Shown here in pieces: positions 40,081 through 52,700 of a DNA stretch of 64,000 bases (its first letter is position 1; every line of letters begins with the position of its first letter). The translations under genes were made by a program, and so were the position numbers. This DNA comes from Chlorella sorokiniana. Taxonomy: Eukaryota > Chlorophyta > Trebouxiophyceae > Chlorellales > Chlorellaceae. The stretch lies in the NCBI GenBank assembly GCA_025917655.1, contig CP084618.1, forward strand, positions 496,001-560,000. Direction: 5' to 3'. The notes beneath the pieces are model-generated. The model saw nothing but the letters and a program-made list of their open reading frames with translations, was not told the origin of the DNA and made no database searches.

Positions 40081-43000
40081 TCACTGCGCGGGCGCGGCCG
40101 CGTGAGCGCGCGCGCGCGGCGGCGCGCGCACGGCGGCAGCGTGGAGCACGGCGTGCAGCGAGCGCGCGGCGCGGCTGAGGCCCAGGCTCATGCTGGCGAG
40201 GACGGTGGGCGGCTGGAAGGGGCCGCCCGCCTGCTGCTGCTGCTCGCCGCGCTGCGGCGCCGCCACCCTCCACGCTGGCGATGAGGTCATCGTCATCAAT
40301 GTCAGTGGGCGGCTCCTCCTCCTCGTCGCGCTTGGGGGCCGCCTCCTTGGCGGCCTTGGGCGTGGCAGCGCCGTTGGAGGCCGCCGCTGCCTCCGCTGCC
40401 TCCAGGCGCCGTATGCGCTGCTGCTCGCGCTGCAGCTTCTTTTCGAGCGCGCTGCCTGCACGCCACAAGATGGGGGCCGGCGTGCAGCTTGCTGAGGTGC
40501 AGGTCAGAGTGGTGACGACCGGAGCGCTGACCGCCGCCGAACAAACGCTGCCAGCAGCCCCGCTGTTGGGCGCCTTGCAGCACGCAAGTAGCAAGGTTGG
40601 ATCGCGCTCCACAAGATGCCAACACCCACCCACACATGCAACTAACAGGGGAAAACCACCCTTTGACACCTCCCCCTCCACCACCACCGAAACACACACA
40701 CACACACACATAACAGGGCGTAACACGCCCCCAGGCAGGGATGGCTTGCCTGCGGGCCTGCTTCTTGCGCCACAGCTTCATGGCCTTGTCCATGATGGAG
40801 CCGGGTGCCGGGTCGTAGGGGAGGTTGTACGAGTTGTGGATGCGGGCGTGCATGTCGGCGGCGCGCACCATGCCCTCCTTCACGCTCTCCACGTCTGAGG
40901 GCACAGCAGCGGGCACACGCGGCGGGTCGCAGGGGATGGGTGGTGCAGCCGGGAGGGAGGAGAGCGGGCACCCGGGCGCAGGGAAGCAGCGGGGCGCGGA
41001 GGCACAGGGCGCCGAGCCTCCCCCTGCAGCCCCTTCGTGGCACAAAGCGCAGGCTCGCGCCAGCAGAGCCCACTTCTCAACAGGACAGCTGCACAAGCAG
41101 GGCGGCGCCTGGGGAGACGTGCGCCCCCAGGAGGCGGGCACGCAGCGGCGCGCGCACGGGGATGGGGTGGCACTGGCCCAGGGGCCCGGGGGCCAGGAAC
41201 TTGGTGCCGTGGGGGTAGTGCAGCGGGTCCTGCAGCGAGTGGGCGTGGGTGAATAGGTGGTGGTGGTGAGGGTGTATATGTGTGCGGTGGTGATAAAGGG
41301 GGCGACAGCGAAAGGCAAGACAGCGGGGAAACGGGCATCAGCAGGCCAGGGGCAACACCGTGCCCCCCTTCGCTCCCGCTCTCAAGCAGCGCAGCTGCTG
41401 CACCAGCACCCCTAGCTCCAGAGCGTTCCCACCCCACCGCCTCCTCCCGCACAACACTACGCATGCGGCATGCGGCGGCACCCTGGCAGTCGGCGGCACC
41501 CGGCAGGCAGCAGCACCCGGCAGGCGGCGGCGGCGGACCTGCATGACGGGGGCGGGCATGCCGTTGCCGTCCTGCGCGAAGCGCAGCGTGACCTCGCCGT
41601 CGGGCTTGAACTGGAACATGCGCGCCTTGGTCACGACGGCGTCAACCTCCTGCTCCGTTCCCCTGCACCGTCGAACAAAACGGGAGGGAGGGGGACAGCA
41701 ACAACGGCCAGTCAGAGCGGCACATGGAGTGCCCAAAATGGAGGGGGAGGGGGCAGCGGAGCGCGGGCGCCAGGGTTCCGCAGGCCTTGCGAGCGGTCGC
41801 TGCGCTGCCGGACAGCCAGCCGCGCGCGGCAACGGCCAGCCGCCGCATGCGGGCACGCCCGCGCCCAACCCACGCATACAAACACATACGACACACGCAG
41901 AAGGAAGCAAAGCGCGTCGGCGGCCTCACTTGATCTCCGCGATGTGGCACCACCGCCCGAGTCGTCGGGTCCGGTAAAGAAGGTGTCTTTGAGCCAGGTG
42001 CCGTGGCGCGCGCTGCGCTCAATCTCCGGCTGCGCCTCGGCCCAGGCGGCGTCCGGGTCCATGCCGGACTCCACCCGGGAGATGAAGGGGCGCGTGTCGT
42101 ACTCCACGCCGCACCTGCGGCACCGCAGCCGGCCGGCGCAGCGCGGCACGGTGAGGCCGGGCTTGCAGCACGAGGCGATGGTGCATACAAGGGGGGCCAC
42201 GCACCACGCTGGCGTGGGGGCGCCGCCGCAGCAAGCCAGCAGGGCCCAGGCCCAGCAGGCATGCCTGGCAGCGCCGCTCACCCAGCGCTACCCATCCTTC
42301 ACACACACCCACATGCACACACCCACACCATCCGCCGATGCAGGCGACTATCTTTGTTGCCCTCCCCGCCCTCCCGTTCGCCCCCTCAACAACACCAGCG
42401 AGCTTCCGCGCCCCAGCCATAAATCAGACAGCACCCAGACGCACGCCGACACCCCCGCCCCCGTGCACCGACGCCCTCCTCTCAGCGCTCACCCGTGCCG
42501 CAGCCCCGCGGCGTACTCCCCCGGTAGACCCTGCCCCTGCCGGAGGTGAACTGGCCCATGCCGTGGGCGAAGCCCGAGTCGAACTCGCCCTCGTAGCGAT
42601 CGCCGCGCTCCGCCTTCTGGATGCCGCCGCCCAGGCCGTTGCCAAACACCAGCACGCCCTTGTTGTGCGGCACGGCGTTCAGCATCAGGCCCTCGTAGCT
42701 GCGGGGCGGGGCGGGGGGGAGGGGGCATGTGAAAGTTGGCTGGGCAGCAGCCGAGCCACGCGCAGGTGCGGGCAGCAGCGGCGGCAGAGGAGAAGGGGGA
42801 GCGGCAGGCTCACGTGGTGCCATCGTCGTATGCGAAGCTCTCCCACTTGAGCGCGTTGCCGACAAAGGGAGCGTAAGGGTGCGTGCTGCCGGCCAGCCAC
42901 CTGCAACGACGGGCAGCACAGCTCGGGGTGATGCGACGGGTGATGCGACGGCAGCAGCAGACCGCCCGCTGATGGGACCCAGAACCCCTCCCCATCTGTG

Positions 43001-43185
43001 CCACGCGCCCCGAAACGGGCAATAGAGCGCCGACCAGCACTTCTTCTGCGCCAGAGCGTGCGCACGAGGAGCATGCACTGCGGAGCGCACCACTGGGCAT
43101 CGCCAGGGCTATACAGGCCCGCATTGCCTCCTTTGCCGACAAAACGTGCCATAGGCGGCATGTTGTTATCATCCTGCTGCGCCAT
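40081..43185 (-). CDS. MORN-repeat protein, possibly plastid TIC100-like
   Basis: ATG at 43185 begins MAQQDDNNMPPMARFVGKGG. Exon 2 gives STHPYAPFVGNALKWESFAY and DDGTTYEG. Then come MORN repeats: YEGLMLNAVPHNKGVLVFGN, YEGEFDSGFAHGMGQFTSG and VYRGEYAAGLRHGCGVEYD, which fit the Y-x-G-x(4)-G-x-x-H-G-x-G pattern. Later exons carry ESGMDPDAAWAEAQPEIERS, ARMFQFKPDGEVTLRFAQD, MVRAADMHARIHNSYNLPYD, a charged coiled segment (KKLQREQQRIRRLEAAEAA), an acidic run DIDDDD and a helical end LASMSLGLSRAARSLHAVLH. The stop is at 40081. MORN repeats bind lipids or proteins at membranes. The overall plan recalls plant TIC100/EMB1211, part of the inner-envelope import complex, but I cannot confirm that by alignment. 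Frame slips by one base after the acidic run. No obvious transit peptide. Confidence 0.75.
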
Positions 43186-43414
43186 TGTCGCTGCCTGCTG
43201 CTAGCGACACGAGGAGATAAGGGGAAGGGGTGGGCAGCCGGTGCCGCCCTGCACAATGCTCCCGCAACCAAAAGCAAACCCGATGCTTGATGATGCTGCT
43301 TTTGCAGGTGTCCATCGGCTTTCAGCCGTACAGATGCACTGTACTGTAGCCTTTTGCACCTGCCCCTCCAGAATGAGCGACCAATTCAATCGCAGCATAA
43401 TTTGGGCAGTCAAA
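43186..43414. promoter_or_regulatory. Divergent promoter region, TIC100-like / MET1
   Basis: A 229-base gap separates the two start codons, which point away from each other. Both products are likely plastid proteins. Nothing more specific than AT-richer words near 43380-43410 can be assigned. Confidence 0.55.
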
Positions 43415-44897
43415 ATGCAGGCGGTGGGCGCTCGTGCAAGCGGCAGCGCTGTTGCTTTCACCCCTGGGGTGAAAGCCTCGCACAGGTGCCACAAGGCGGC
43501 CTCTGCGGGCCTGCGCAGCAGCAGCACCCGGCACCAGGTGATGGAGCCAATCCAGCCCCAGGCTCTGTGGGCCTGTGGCTTGATGGCCCGCTCCGAAGAA
43601 GCGGCGGCAGCGCCCTGCCGCCGGCCCCCGCTGCCGGCGCTGCGTGCGAGCCGCTCGAGCCGCTGCCCCTGACAGGCCCCACCTCCGCGCCCCCGTTGTT
43701 GTGTGCAGGGCGTGCAGCGGGCGCCCTCCCGCGTGGTGCAGGTGGCGGCGGCGGCGCAGGTGCAGGCGTCCGCTGTCGAGGCCAAGGAGGAGTACTATGA
43801 GGTGCACCCCCCTTTCTTTTTCTGCCGACCTGACTCACGCTGAGCTGGCCTGCAGGCAGCGCGCATGCCCTCGCGGGTGCTGTGCCGTCCCGAGGGCGCC
43901 CCTGCCTCGCAGCCATGCGCCGCAACCGGCCCCTTGCCGCGATGACTCACCACCCCGCAGGTCACTCTCCAGAAGCCGCTGGGCGTCAAGTTTGCGCGCG
44001 GCAACGACGGCGGCGCGTACGTCGTGCGCTCAGACCCCGCGCTGGGCAACACCGACTCGCGCATAGAGGCGGGGGACAAGGTGGTCAAGGTCAGCGCGTC
44101 CTTTGGCGGCGACATCTGGGAGGCCCTCAACTTTGGGCAGGTGAGGCTTTGCGCGTGCCTGTCCTTTCCGTCCACTGCAAGACTCGGTGCATTCCAGCCT
44201 CCTAGGCTACCTTCTGGCAGCCGCTGCCAGCGTAAGGCACACGGAGTGTGCCCGAGCGCGGCCCAGCGAACATCGTCAGCGGGGGAGCGGGTGGCGGCGG
44301 CGGCGGAGGGGGTTGATGCGCAGCGGCGGCGGCAGCCTCAGGCCGCCGCTCACACAGAGCTGCAACGGCGTAGGGCACGGCCTCAGCTATGCCCGCACGG
44401 CCCGGAGCCTCTGCCACACCATGCTGGGCGGCGCTGCGGGTCCGGGGACGCCGTGGCGGCTTTCCGCACCCTCCCAAGGGCCACATGCCTTGCTGGAGGC
44501 GCCAGCGCGGCCCAAGCGCGCCCCCCGCGGCGCTCCCTCGAGCCCGTCTAGACATCGTGCCTATTCTTCTTGCCCCCTGCTACTCCACAGGTCATCTACG
44601 CCATCAAGACGCGTAATGGTGATGTCTACATGCGCCTCAAGCGCAACTTTGGCGACATGAGCGCCCTGCAGGCACGCCGCCGCCCCCGCCTCCTGCAGCC
44701 GCCCACAGCCGGCTCTCTGCGCGCGTGCACACGTGCACATCTGCATCCTTCCGTCGCCTGCCTTGCGATTCCACCACACAATCGGCGCAGCAGCCTGTGC
44801 CTCGGCCACCTGTCACCGGAACCCACACCACTCTGTCGCGCACGCACTCTGCGCGCGTGGCTTCCCTTCCTTTGCCCCTCAGCAGATTGCAAACGCG

Positions 44898-44936
<39 letters not shown>

Positions 44937-46367
44937 ACACTCTCTATCGCCCCCTTCACCCCAACCATTCCTTTTCTTTCTTCCCGGCAGGAGGAGGAGC
45001 TGACCGAGGCGGAGAAGCTGTTCAAGGCGGAGCGCGGCGGCGGCAACTACGGCGCCGGCACCAAGGAGATGCAGGAGCGCAACTACATCGCGCGCAAGGA
45101 GGCGGAGCGGCGCCGCCGCGAGCTCTTTGACGACGCGCTGACCAAGTTCAAGAAGGGCACTGTGGAGGAGGTGGGTGTGGGTGCCCGCAAAAGGGAAGGG
45201 GGGTAGCAAAGAAAGAAAGAAGGAATTACGCCCGTGGGCGTGGGTTGAAGGGGGAGGGTCGCACATGGTGTTGGAATGTGGGCGCCTGAGGTGCTTCAAT
45301 GGCAAATCCCTCATACTCATCGACACATGGGCATAGCAGGCTTGCACGTGCGTGACTGGTGTTGTGCTCTCAACGCCTGCTCCGCGCCGTCAGCCGCTGC
45401 AGCTTCACCAGCTCCGCCCAGCAGCTGGCCGGGACATGTGGCCGCCTCGTGTGCAATGTTTGGAGCTGTTGACTTTCTCTCCCTGCGTTTTGGTCCCCCT
45501 CTCTGTCCTTCTTTCTGCCACTCCATCTGCCTTCCCCGATCCCCCACCCCCTCGCACCCACCCATCTATCACACCAGCTCCACCACCCCGCCACACACGC
45601 ACACACACGCCACAACCCCCCCCCCTCCTCCCCCTCCTCCCCCTGCACTCACACCTGCCTTCCGCAACTCACACACACCCTTCCCCTCTCTTGCCCTTCT
45701 CCCCCTGCACTCACCGGGACACACACACTCTCACACACACTCACCCCCCTTGCCGCAGGCGCTGATCGACTTTGAGAACGTGCTGTCGCTGGAGCCCAAG
45801 AACTACCTGGGCGACGACTTCTCTCGCGTCACCCAGATCTACCGCGTCACGCAGTACAACATCGCCTGCTGCTACTCCATGCTGGACCAGCAGGAGAGCG
45901 GGCTGGAGGCGCTCAACGCGGCCCTGGCCTCTGGTGGCGGCGGCGCCGCCCGTGCTGTCTGTCCTCTCGCCCCCTGGCCTGATGCCCCCTTGCTGGGCCC
46001 GCCACCATGTTGGCGGCGGTCCTGCTGTCGCCCCCTGGCCGCCGCCAGGCTCTGCTGCCTGTGCAAGTCCGGGGGCGGGCATGCTGCGCCTGCTGCTGTC
46101 CATGCACGCCGGCCTCGCTCCCCTCCTCCCCGCGCGCTCACTTTTCGACGAGCCTGTCAATAAAACCAAATCAATACATATGACAACCGGCCCCCCCAAA
46201 CCGCAGGCTTTGAGGACTACGCCAAGGTGCGCAAGGATCCCAACCTGGCCAACCTTCGCAAGAGCCCTCGCTTCACGCCGCTGCTCAACCGCTACGACGA
46301 GCCCATCATCAACGAGGGCGCGGTGAAGGCGCTCAAGTCGCTGTTCGCGTGGGGCAAGAAGGAGTGA
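43415..46367 (+). CDS. TEF30: MET1/TEF30, thylakoid PDZ-TPR protein of PSII repair
   Basis: MET1 (TEF30 in Chlamydomonas) is a stromal-side thylakoid protein that binds photosystem II monomers and helps rebuild supercomplexes during repair. ATG at 43415 opens a 41-residue first exon ([15 protein letters not shown]...) rich in Ala, Ser and Arg, then exon 2 from 43709 reads [20 protein letters not shown]: together a typical chloroplast transit peptide. The PDZ domain follows: [60 protein letters not shown]. Then a charged linker ([20 protein letters not shown]) and TPR-like helices ([38 protein letters not shown]), and a C-terminus [20 protein letters not shown] ... [11 protein letters not shown] ending at 46367. 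Exon 1/2 phases fit exactly. Introns carry CA and C/T microsatellites. The match in domain order and end sequence is strong. Confidence 0.92.
44894..44940. repeat. (GC)n(AC)n microsatellite in a MET1 intron
   Basis: A CG run passes directly into a CA run with one TC interruption, upstream of the pyrimidine tract of the next acceptor. Confidence 0.9.
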
Positions 46368-46739
46368 GGGCGACGGGCGCGCCAGGGCGAAGGCGGTGGC
46401 GGCGCCGCAGCACGCATGGCTTGCCCCCGGCCTGCCGGTGTCTAGCCGCCCCTCGCCACCCACCTTGCCCTGTTTTGCCCCCCCCACACACACACACGCA
46501 ACACCTTTCCTCAAACACAGACCTTCCTCCCGAAAGAAGTGGCCCCAAACTTCCCTGTACTGCCCTGAGGCTGCCCTCCGGTTTGATTTCATTCCTTGCT
46601 CATTTTGCTGCCTTTGATCATCCTCCCCGCATTGTGACTCTCTCCCGCCGCGCTCGAGGCAGGCAGGGACAGGGGCCGCATGCTTGCACGGGACAGGGCA
46701 GCAGGGGCAGAGTCGGCAGCAAGGGCCCGGCAGCGGCGC
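46368..46739. other. Convergent 3' flank between MET1 and exostosin gene
   Basis: No gene seen. Both 3' UTRs should lie here. No TGTAA is obvious on the plus strand; AT-richer near 46560-46640. Confidence 0.5.
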
Positions 46740-49700
46740 TCAGCGCGTGGCGTCGATGCGGCTGTACAGCCAGCCCAGTATCGTGCCGACGGCGTCGTCG
46801 GCCAAGGGGTCCAGGTCGGGCACAGTGGCTGGCTGCGACAGCGGCTGCTGCGCCGCGCCGCCCCCTTCCCGCAGCTCCCGCGCGTTGGCCGCCTGCAGCT
46901 CCCGTATGCGCCGCGCGTAGGGGCGGTACGAGCTGTACGTGAACCTGCGGTACACGCGGGGCGTGTGATGAAGGCATGGTGCGCTGATCGTTACAGCTGC
47001 GGGTGGGTGGGGCAATCCAGGGGATGGGAGGCGCCCATGCCCTCCCCCGCCTCCCCTTCATCACCATCATCGCCGCGTCTCAGCGCTCGTGGGCAGTGAG
47101 CAAATGCGGCGGCGCTCACCGGTGCCACACACGCGCCATGGCGGCCCGCATCTCCTGCCGCCGCTCCTCTGGGATGGCCAGCAGGATCTGTGGCAGCTGC
47201 TCGACGTCCGCCTGGGCGATGCGCACCGTGAAGGCCGACAGGTCGACGGCGCCGTGCAGCGACACCTCCACATCGTCCTGCGTGTGGGTGTGGTGTGGGG
47301 GAGGGGGTACGTGTGTGTGTGGGGGGTAGGGGGCGGGATGGAGGTGCGAGCATGAGGCTGATTCATCAGGGGTGGAGGTGGAGGGGGCGCAGGGGTGGGG
47401 AACCGGGTGTGGTGCTGTTAATTGCTATGTGGCGTAGGGTGGGGGCCAGAGGGTGGCGTGTGAGGCTAGGCTGGCGTCATGTTGAGTGAGTCAGAGGGTG
47501 ATGCGTGGGGACAAGAAGAGGCAATTGGAATGGGGGCGGTGGTGTGTGCTGAGCGGAGCGCGGGCGGGCTTCGGAAGGGCGCCAGCAGGCCCAGCAAAAT
47601 CAGGAGCTGCGCCGTCGAGAAAGGCCATCATCGGGGCTACACAACCACTTGCATACAGCCCATGTTTTCTTTCTCCCGGCAGCTCACCATGATGATGACG
47701 GGGATGCACCTGCGGCAAGGCGGCAGGGCGGTCAGCGCACGGCGGCAAGGCAGGGAGCGTGCGGCGACGAGCGGCCAGCCCGAGCCGCCCAAGGGGCCAC
47801 CCGACCAGTGCCCTCCCGACAAAGACCACATTGTTGCACACGTTTTGAAGCGTGGCATGCATATTCCGCCCGAACCCCAACCCACCTACCCACAATCACC
47901 ACCACACAACCGAGCCGCACCCAGCCCTAGCACCCCCATTCCGCCTGCCCTCCTTCCTGCCCGCCACCCCACACAGCCCACCCATGAAGCGTTGCGTCGT
48001 CCATGCGCGCGCTCCAGCCGTGCCCGGCACCACCAGGCAGAATGCGGAGGAGGCCAGCAGGGTGGAGTAGTCGCCCTGGATCTCGTCGTACTCCCCACGG
48101 CGATACGGTACCGCTCCAGCCAGCCGTGCGCCTGGCTCGCGTTCCACAGGCGCTGCCGGATGCCGCGTGAGTACGGCGGGTGCTCCATCTGCACCTGCAG
48201 GCAGCCAGCATCGAAGGCGGAAGGGGCAACAAAACGACGAGGTGGAGAATGGGGCCGGGAGCGGCTGGGAAAGGGCGTTGGGGGTGGCAGCACACGCGTT
48301 GGGGGCCGCCGTTTGCGACGCCTTGGGGGACACCAGGCCCCTGAGTTACCTGGGGCAGTAATACTTTCACGGGGGATTGTGGCCCCCTCGCCCCTTTCAG
48401 CCCTCCCCAACCCCCACATAGTGCCCCCCCCGCCCCCCGCCCCCAAAAGGAAACACCCCCACCGTCGCCCCGCCGAGGAAGTGGCCGGCGGCGGCGCTCA
48501 CCAGGCCGCGATGGAAGGCCAGCCAGGTGCGGTTGCGGGTGGCGCCCCCACCAGCGGCGACTGGTGGAAGTGGTTGGGGTTCTTCATGAGCGGCACGATC
48601 AGGTCCTGTGCAGTTTGTGGAGTGGTTATTAAGTGGAAGTCAACTGGGGCGGTGCACTTTCGTTGAGACCCAGGCAAGCAGCAGAAGCAAGTGCTGCAGG
48701 TGGCAGCCTTGGAGGGCAATGGCAGCTGTAGCCAGGCAGCGAGCGTCGTGGCTGCCGCCGCAGTAGCGCAGGGAGAAGGGTCCGGGCCACAGCAGCGGCG
48801 GCGGCTTGAGGGGGCGCAAGCAGCGGCCGCCATTGCCGAGAGGGAAGGGAGGCGCAGCAGCGGCAGCAAGCAGTGGCGGCACTGCCCTGCCGGTAAGCAT
48901 CAGCCGGGGCCTTGGCCCACGGCCCCAGCCGCCAGCGCACTCTGCGCCTGCCCCTCGCACCTTGGTTTCGTTGTAGCAGATGTGCCCCTCAAACGTTCGC
49001 AGGATGCCGTCCGGGGCCCACTGCAGGCACGAGGGAAGGGCAGAAGGGCTTCCCCTGTTGAAGAGAGGGAGAGTTGCGGGCGGCCAGGCTCCCGCGAGGG
49101 CTGGGCCCCGGCCTGCAGCACGCAGCGCCCGCTGGCCCCAGCCCGCCGGCGCAGAGCCCCTGTGCCAGCTGTCTGGAGACTGCCAGCTGTCTGGAGGCGC
49201 ACGTGGGGGTGCTTGAACTCGTTGGAGTACTCGTCCTCCCAATACCTGTGCAGAGCAGGGCCCGCGGCCCATTTTTATTGACAGTCAGAGAGCTGAGGGG
49301 ACGGCGGCGCTCCTGCCGCTCCCGCCCCCAGCAGCATGCTGGACTCAAGCGCAGCCAGAACGGGAAGCCGGGGGCCCCAAGGGGCCGCCCCCGGAGCGGC
49401 GAGCAGCACGCCCGCTGTGGCAGCAGGCGGCGCGAAGCACAGCAGGACGGCGCTGCAGCGTGCATCGCTGGCCGCAAATCTGCCGCCACCGGACTGGGTG
49501 GCTTCTGGCCCCGTCTCACCCGGTGGTGGTGGTGTGGTTGGCATCGGTGCGGCCCCAGTGGCTGAGGATGATGGAGGGGCGGATGGCGGCGGGCACGTAG
49601 CAGGAAGACTCGTCGTGCGTCACCAGCCAGATGTGGTCCCGCCCGCCGCGGCGGTCCCTGCGGTACACGGCCCAGCACACGCGGCACGCGCTCGGCAGCC

Positions 49701-52700
49701 ACGTCTGCCCAGCCCCGAACTGCGGCGTGGCGCTGCAGCTTCCAATCCCGACAGGCTCTCCGTCGGGGCTTGCTGCCAGCTGCTCAGAACGGACGCCAAC
49801 TCCGGGCGCTTGTTGCCCTTACCGCTCCTAGTTGTACCCTCCCCTCCCCCCCAACAAACACTCGGCCCGCCAACATACACGCACACACACACGACACACA
49901 CCACGCAGACACACACACAATGCATCGCCACTCACCAGTAAGGGAAGTGCGACTGGATCCAGTGGTAGGCCTCCAGCAGCATATTGGTGATGCCGTGCAC
50001 CCGCAGCCCGTGGATGCCGTACCACAGGTCGCGTGGGCTGTCCGCTACCCCCTAGGCTCAGGAGGGGCAGGTGTGGGATGGGCGGGGGAGGAAAGGGGGG
50101 CTGTGAGGAGCAAGTGTGTGGACCGATGCGGCCCCCTCCCCCATACACACCAACACACGCTTACACACACACTTCCTTCAGCCATCCACACGATCTTACT
50201 CACACACACACACCTGACAGGTTCGATGTGGCAGGAGGTGAAGACAGGCACGTAGAAAAAGTCTGCAGAGGGGGAGCCAGGAAAGGATGATTACAAAAGC
50301 GCAAGGGGGGTCCGTGCCCCCCCGCCATCGATCGATTGAAAGTCACTGAAAGAGCCATTGCCGTTCCTCGCACGTGGACCGTTACGACTTGAAGCTGGAG
50401 CACGCTGGAACGCAGGTGGCAATGGCACTGCATGATCGCCACACAGCCGCCCCTCCACCCACCCGCCTCCTCTGGGTCCAGCGTGCGATGCTCGCTCTGC
50501 AGCAGCGCCTCAAACAGCCCAGCCTCCACATTAAATGTCCAGTCTGCAGCACGAGAGTTGAGATAGGAAAGGGCGAAATGGACAAGGGGAGCAGGGGGGG
50601 ACAGGCTCAACATCCAGCGCGCATGCATTGCCAGCGCCAGCGCCAGTGGTGACGGCGCAAGGTGCGCAAGACTGGGAACCGGGATGGTTGGCTTTTGGCG
50701 GCCCACCCGACAGCTCGGTCTTGTTGTCCAGGCTGTAGTACCGTGTGGTGCTGCAGACGTGCAGGCATGAGCGGCAACTGAAGCAGCTGGCGCGTGGCAG
50801 GCCTCGTCGCGAGCATTGACCAGCAAGCGTTGACACGATGGCACAGGCAGCACCGCCCCAAGATTTCTGGCGCACCAGAAATTCTTGTCCCGGCGGTATT
50901 GCAACATCAGCGTCGAGTAGTCGGCGTGCATCTCGTAGCTGCAGCCAGGAACGGAAGCCAGACAAAGGCTGAAGTTGACGTCGACGAAATGGCCAGCCAC
51001 GGCAGCCTGGCGCAGTCAAGCTGCCGAGAAGGTTTGGGGCTCTCTGCTCATGCGGGACGTGCAAGCTGGGTGGGAATGCGCTCGCTACATATGCCTGTCA
51101 TGGCCGCCGCCGCACTCAAGTGAGCGGCGGTCTGCCATGCCTGCACGCTGAGCCTGCCCTGCAAACCAGGAAGCCGAGCAGGCATGCCCGGGCCGTCGAG
51201 CAGCGCTGCACTCACACGTATATAAGCGGCCGCTTGCGGGTTGCGCCAGGCGGGAAGCGCTGCGCGGCGGGCGTGTGCACGTTCTCCGCCAGCCAGGGCG
51301 CTGTGTGAGGCGCTCTGCAACGCAGCCCAAGTAGGAAGGGAACGGCGGCGAGATTAAGTGGTGCTTGGGGCGGAACAGGGCGCTATTGGAGCAGTCACTC
51401 AGGCTTGGAAGGAAGATCCACCGGCTGTTAACAAGGCAGCCTAGGGAGGGCGAGCGGCGTCCCCAGTGCGCCAGACAGCGCACCTGGCGGGTCGTCGCTG
51501 GCTGCCGCGCTGCGGTGGGCGCAGTCGATGCCATGCCAGCCGGTGTCACACTGCAGCAGGCGGGGGACAAGCCCCGGCGTGAGCGCCTCGCCCGGGGCAG
51601 CCGGCAGGCCGCCGAGCCGGCACGCGCTTTCTTCCAGGGCAGCATGCGCCACCGCTGCTCACCAGGCAGAACCCGTGTTTGCACTCCCCCCGCCCGTTGC
51701 ACTGGTTGGGGCAGAACTGCAGGCAGAACACAACGTGTCTCACAGCCTGGCTGACAGCGGTCGAGGCACCCAGAAGGGCGCCGAAAGAGGCGCGAACTAG
51801 TGACGCAGCAGCAGCAGCAGCAGCAGGCCGACCTGCTCATAAGCAACCTCGCAGCTCTTGCCCCCCATCCTGCGGCAGGGCAGAGCGGCGGAAACAGGGC
51901 TGAGCGCATCGGCGGCGCAGCGACGGCGCAGCGACGGCGCATGCACACCCGCGGAGGGCGAGCGTGATGACACCATGCAAAGAAAAAGAAAGCGCACCGT
52001 CCTCGAAGCAGTCGCATTCGACCTTGGGCTCGGCGGCGTTGCACCTGCAGGGGCGTTGCGGCAGAGCGTGCAGCGGCGGCAGCAGCAGCAGTGATGCTGG
52101 CGCCAGCAGCATGCTCCCGTGCGGCCGGCCGGGCGGGGCAGCGCAGCAGCGGGGTCGCGTTGGGAGCGGCAGCCAGCGGGGGCGGCGGCAACGGGGAAGG
52201 CAGGTCCGGCAGCTGCCGCAGCGCACCAGCCCTCGGGCCCAAACAGGTCTTGAGGGTCCACAGTGCCCCAGGCCGTCGGCGTTCCATCGGGCAGCTTGTT
52301 GGGCTGGCAGTAGGCTGATAGGGGCCGGCCGCGCTGCAGGGGGCGGGCTGCCTGCGGGCGAGAAAGGGCAAAAGACCAGGCTGAACACAGGCGCTTGACG
52401 CACGCGCTCGTGCAGCCAGCTGGGAGGTGTGCGGCTGAGCGCCGCAGTGGCTGCTTCGTGCGGCCCCTGGCAGCGGCAGCGGCTGCGCGGTGGCTCGCCT
52501 TGCTGGGCGTCCACGGGGCGGGCACGCGGCCGTACGTGGTGTTGGAGGGGCAGTAACAGGCCGCCACGTCCTCGTCGCACTCGCCTGCACACGTGCGGTA
52601 CCGTACCGCACGCTGGCGGCGTCACCGGTACTGCAACCACACCTGCCGGCCAAGAGCAGCGCCAAATGCTGGCCCGGCGCCCTTGCGCCTGCTGCTTCGC

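Noticed and set aside
41470-42549. A 359-residue plus-strand open frame
   Set aside because: Antisense to the MORN-protein exons and introns, with no conserved motif.
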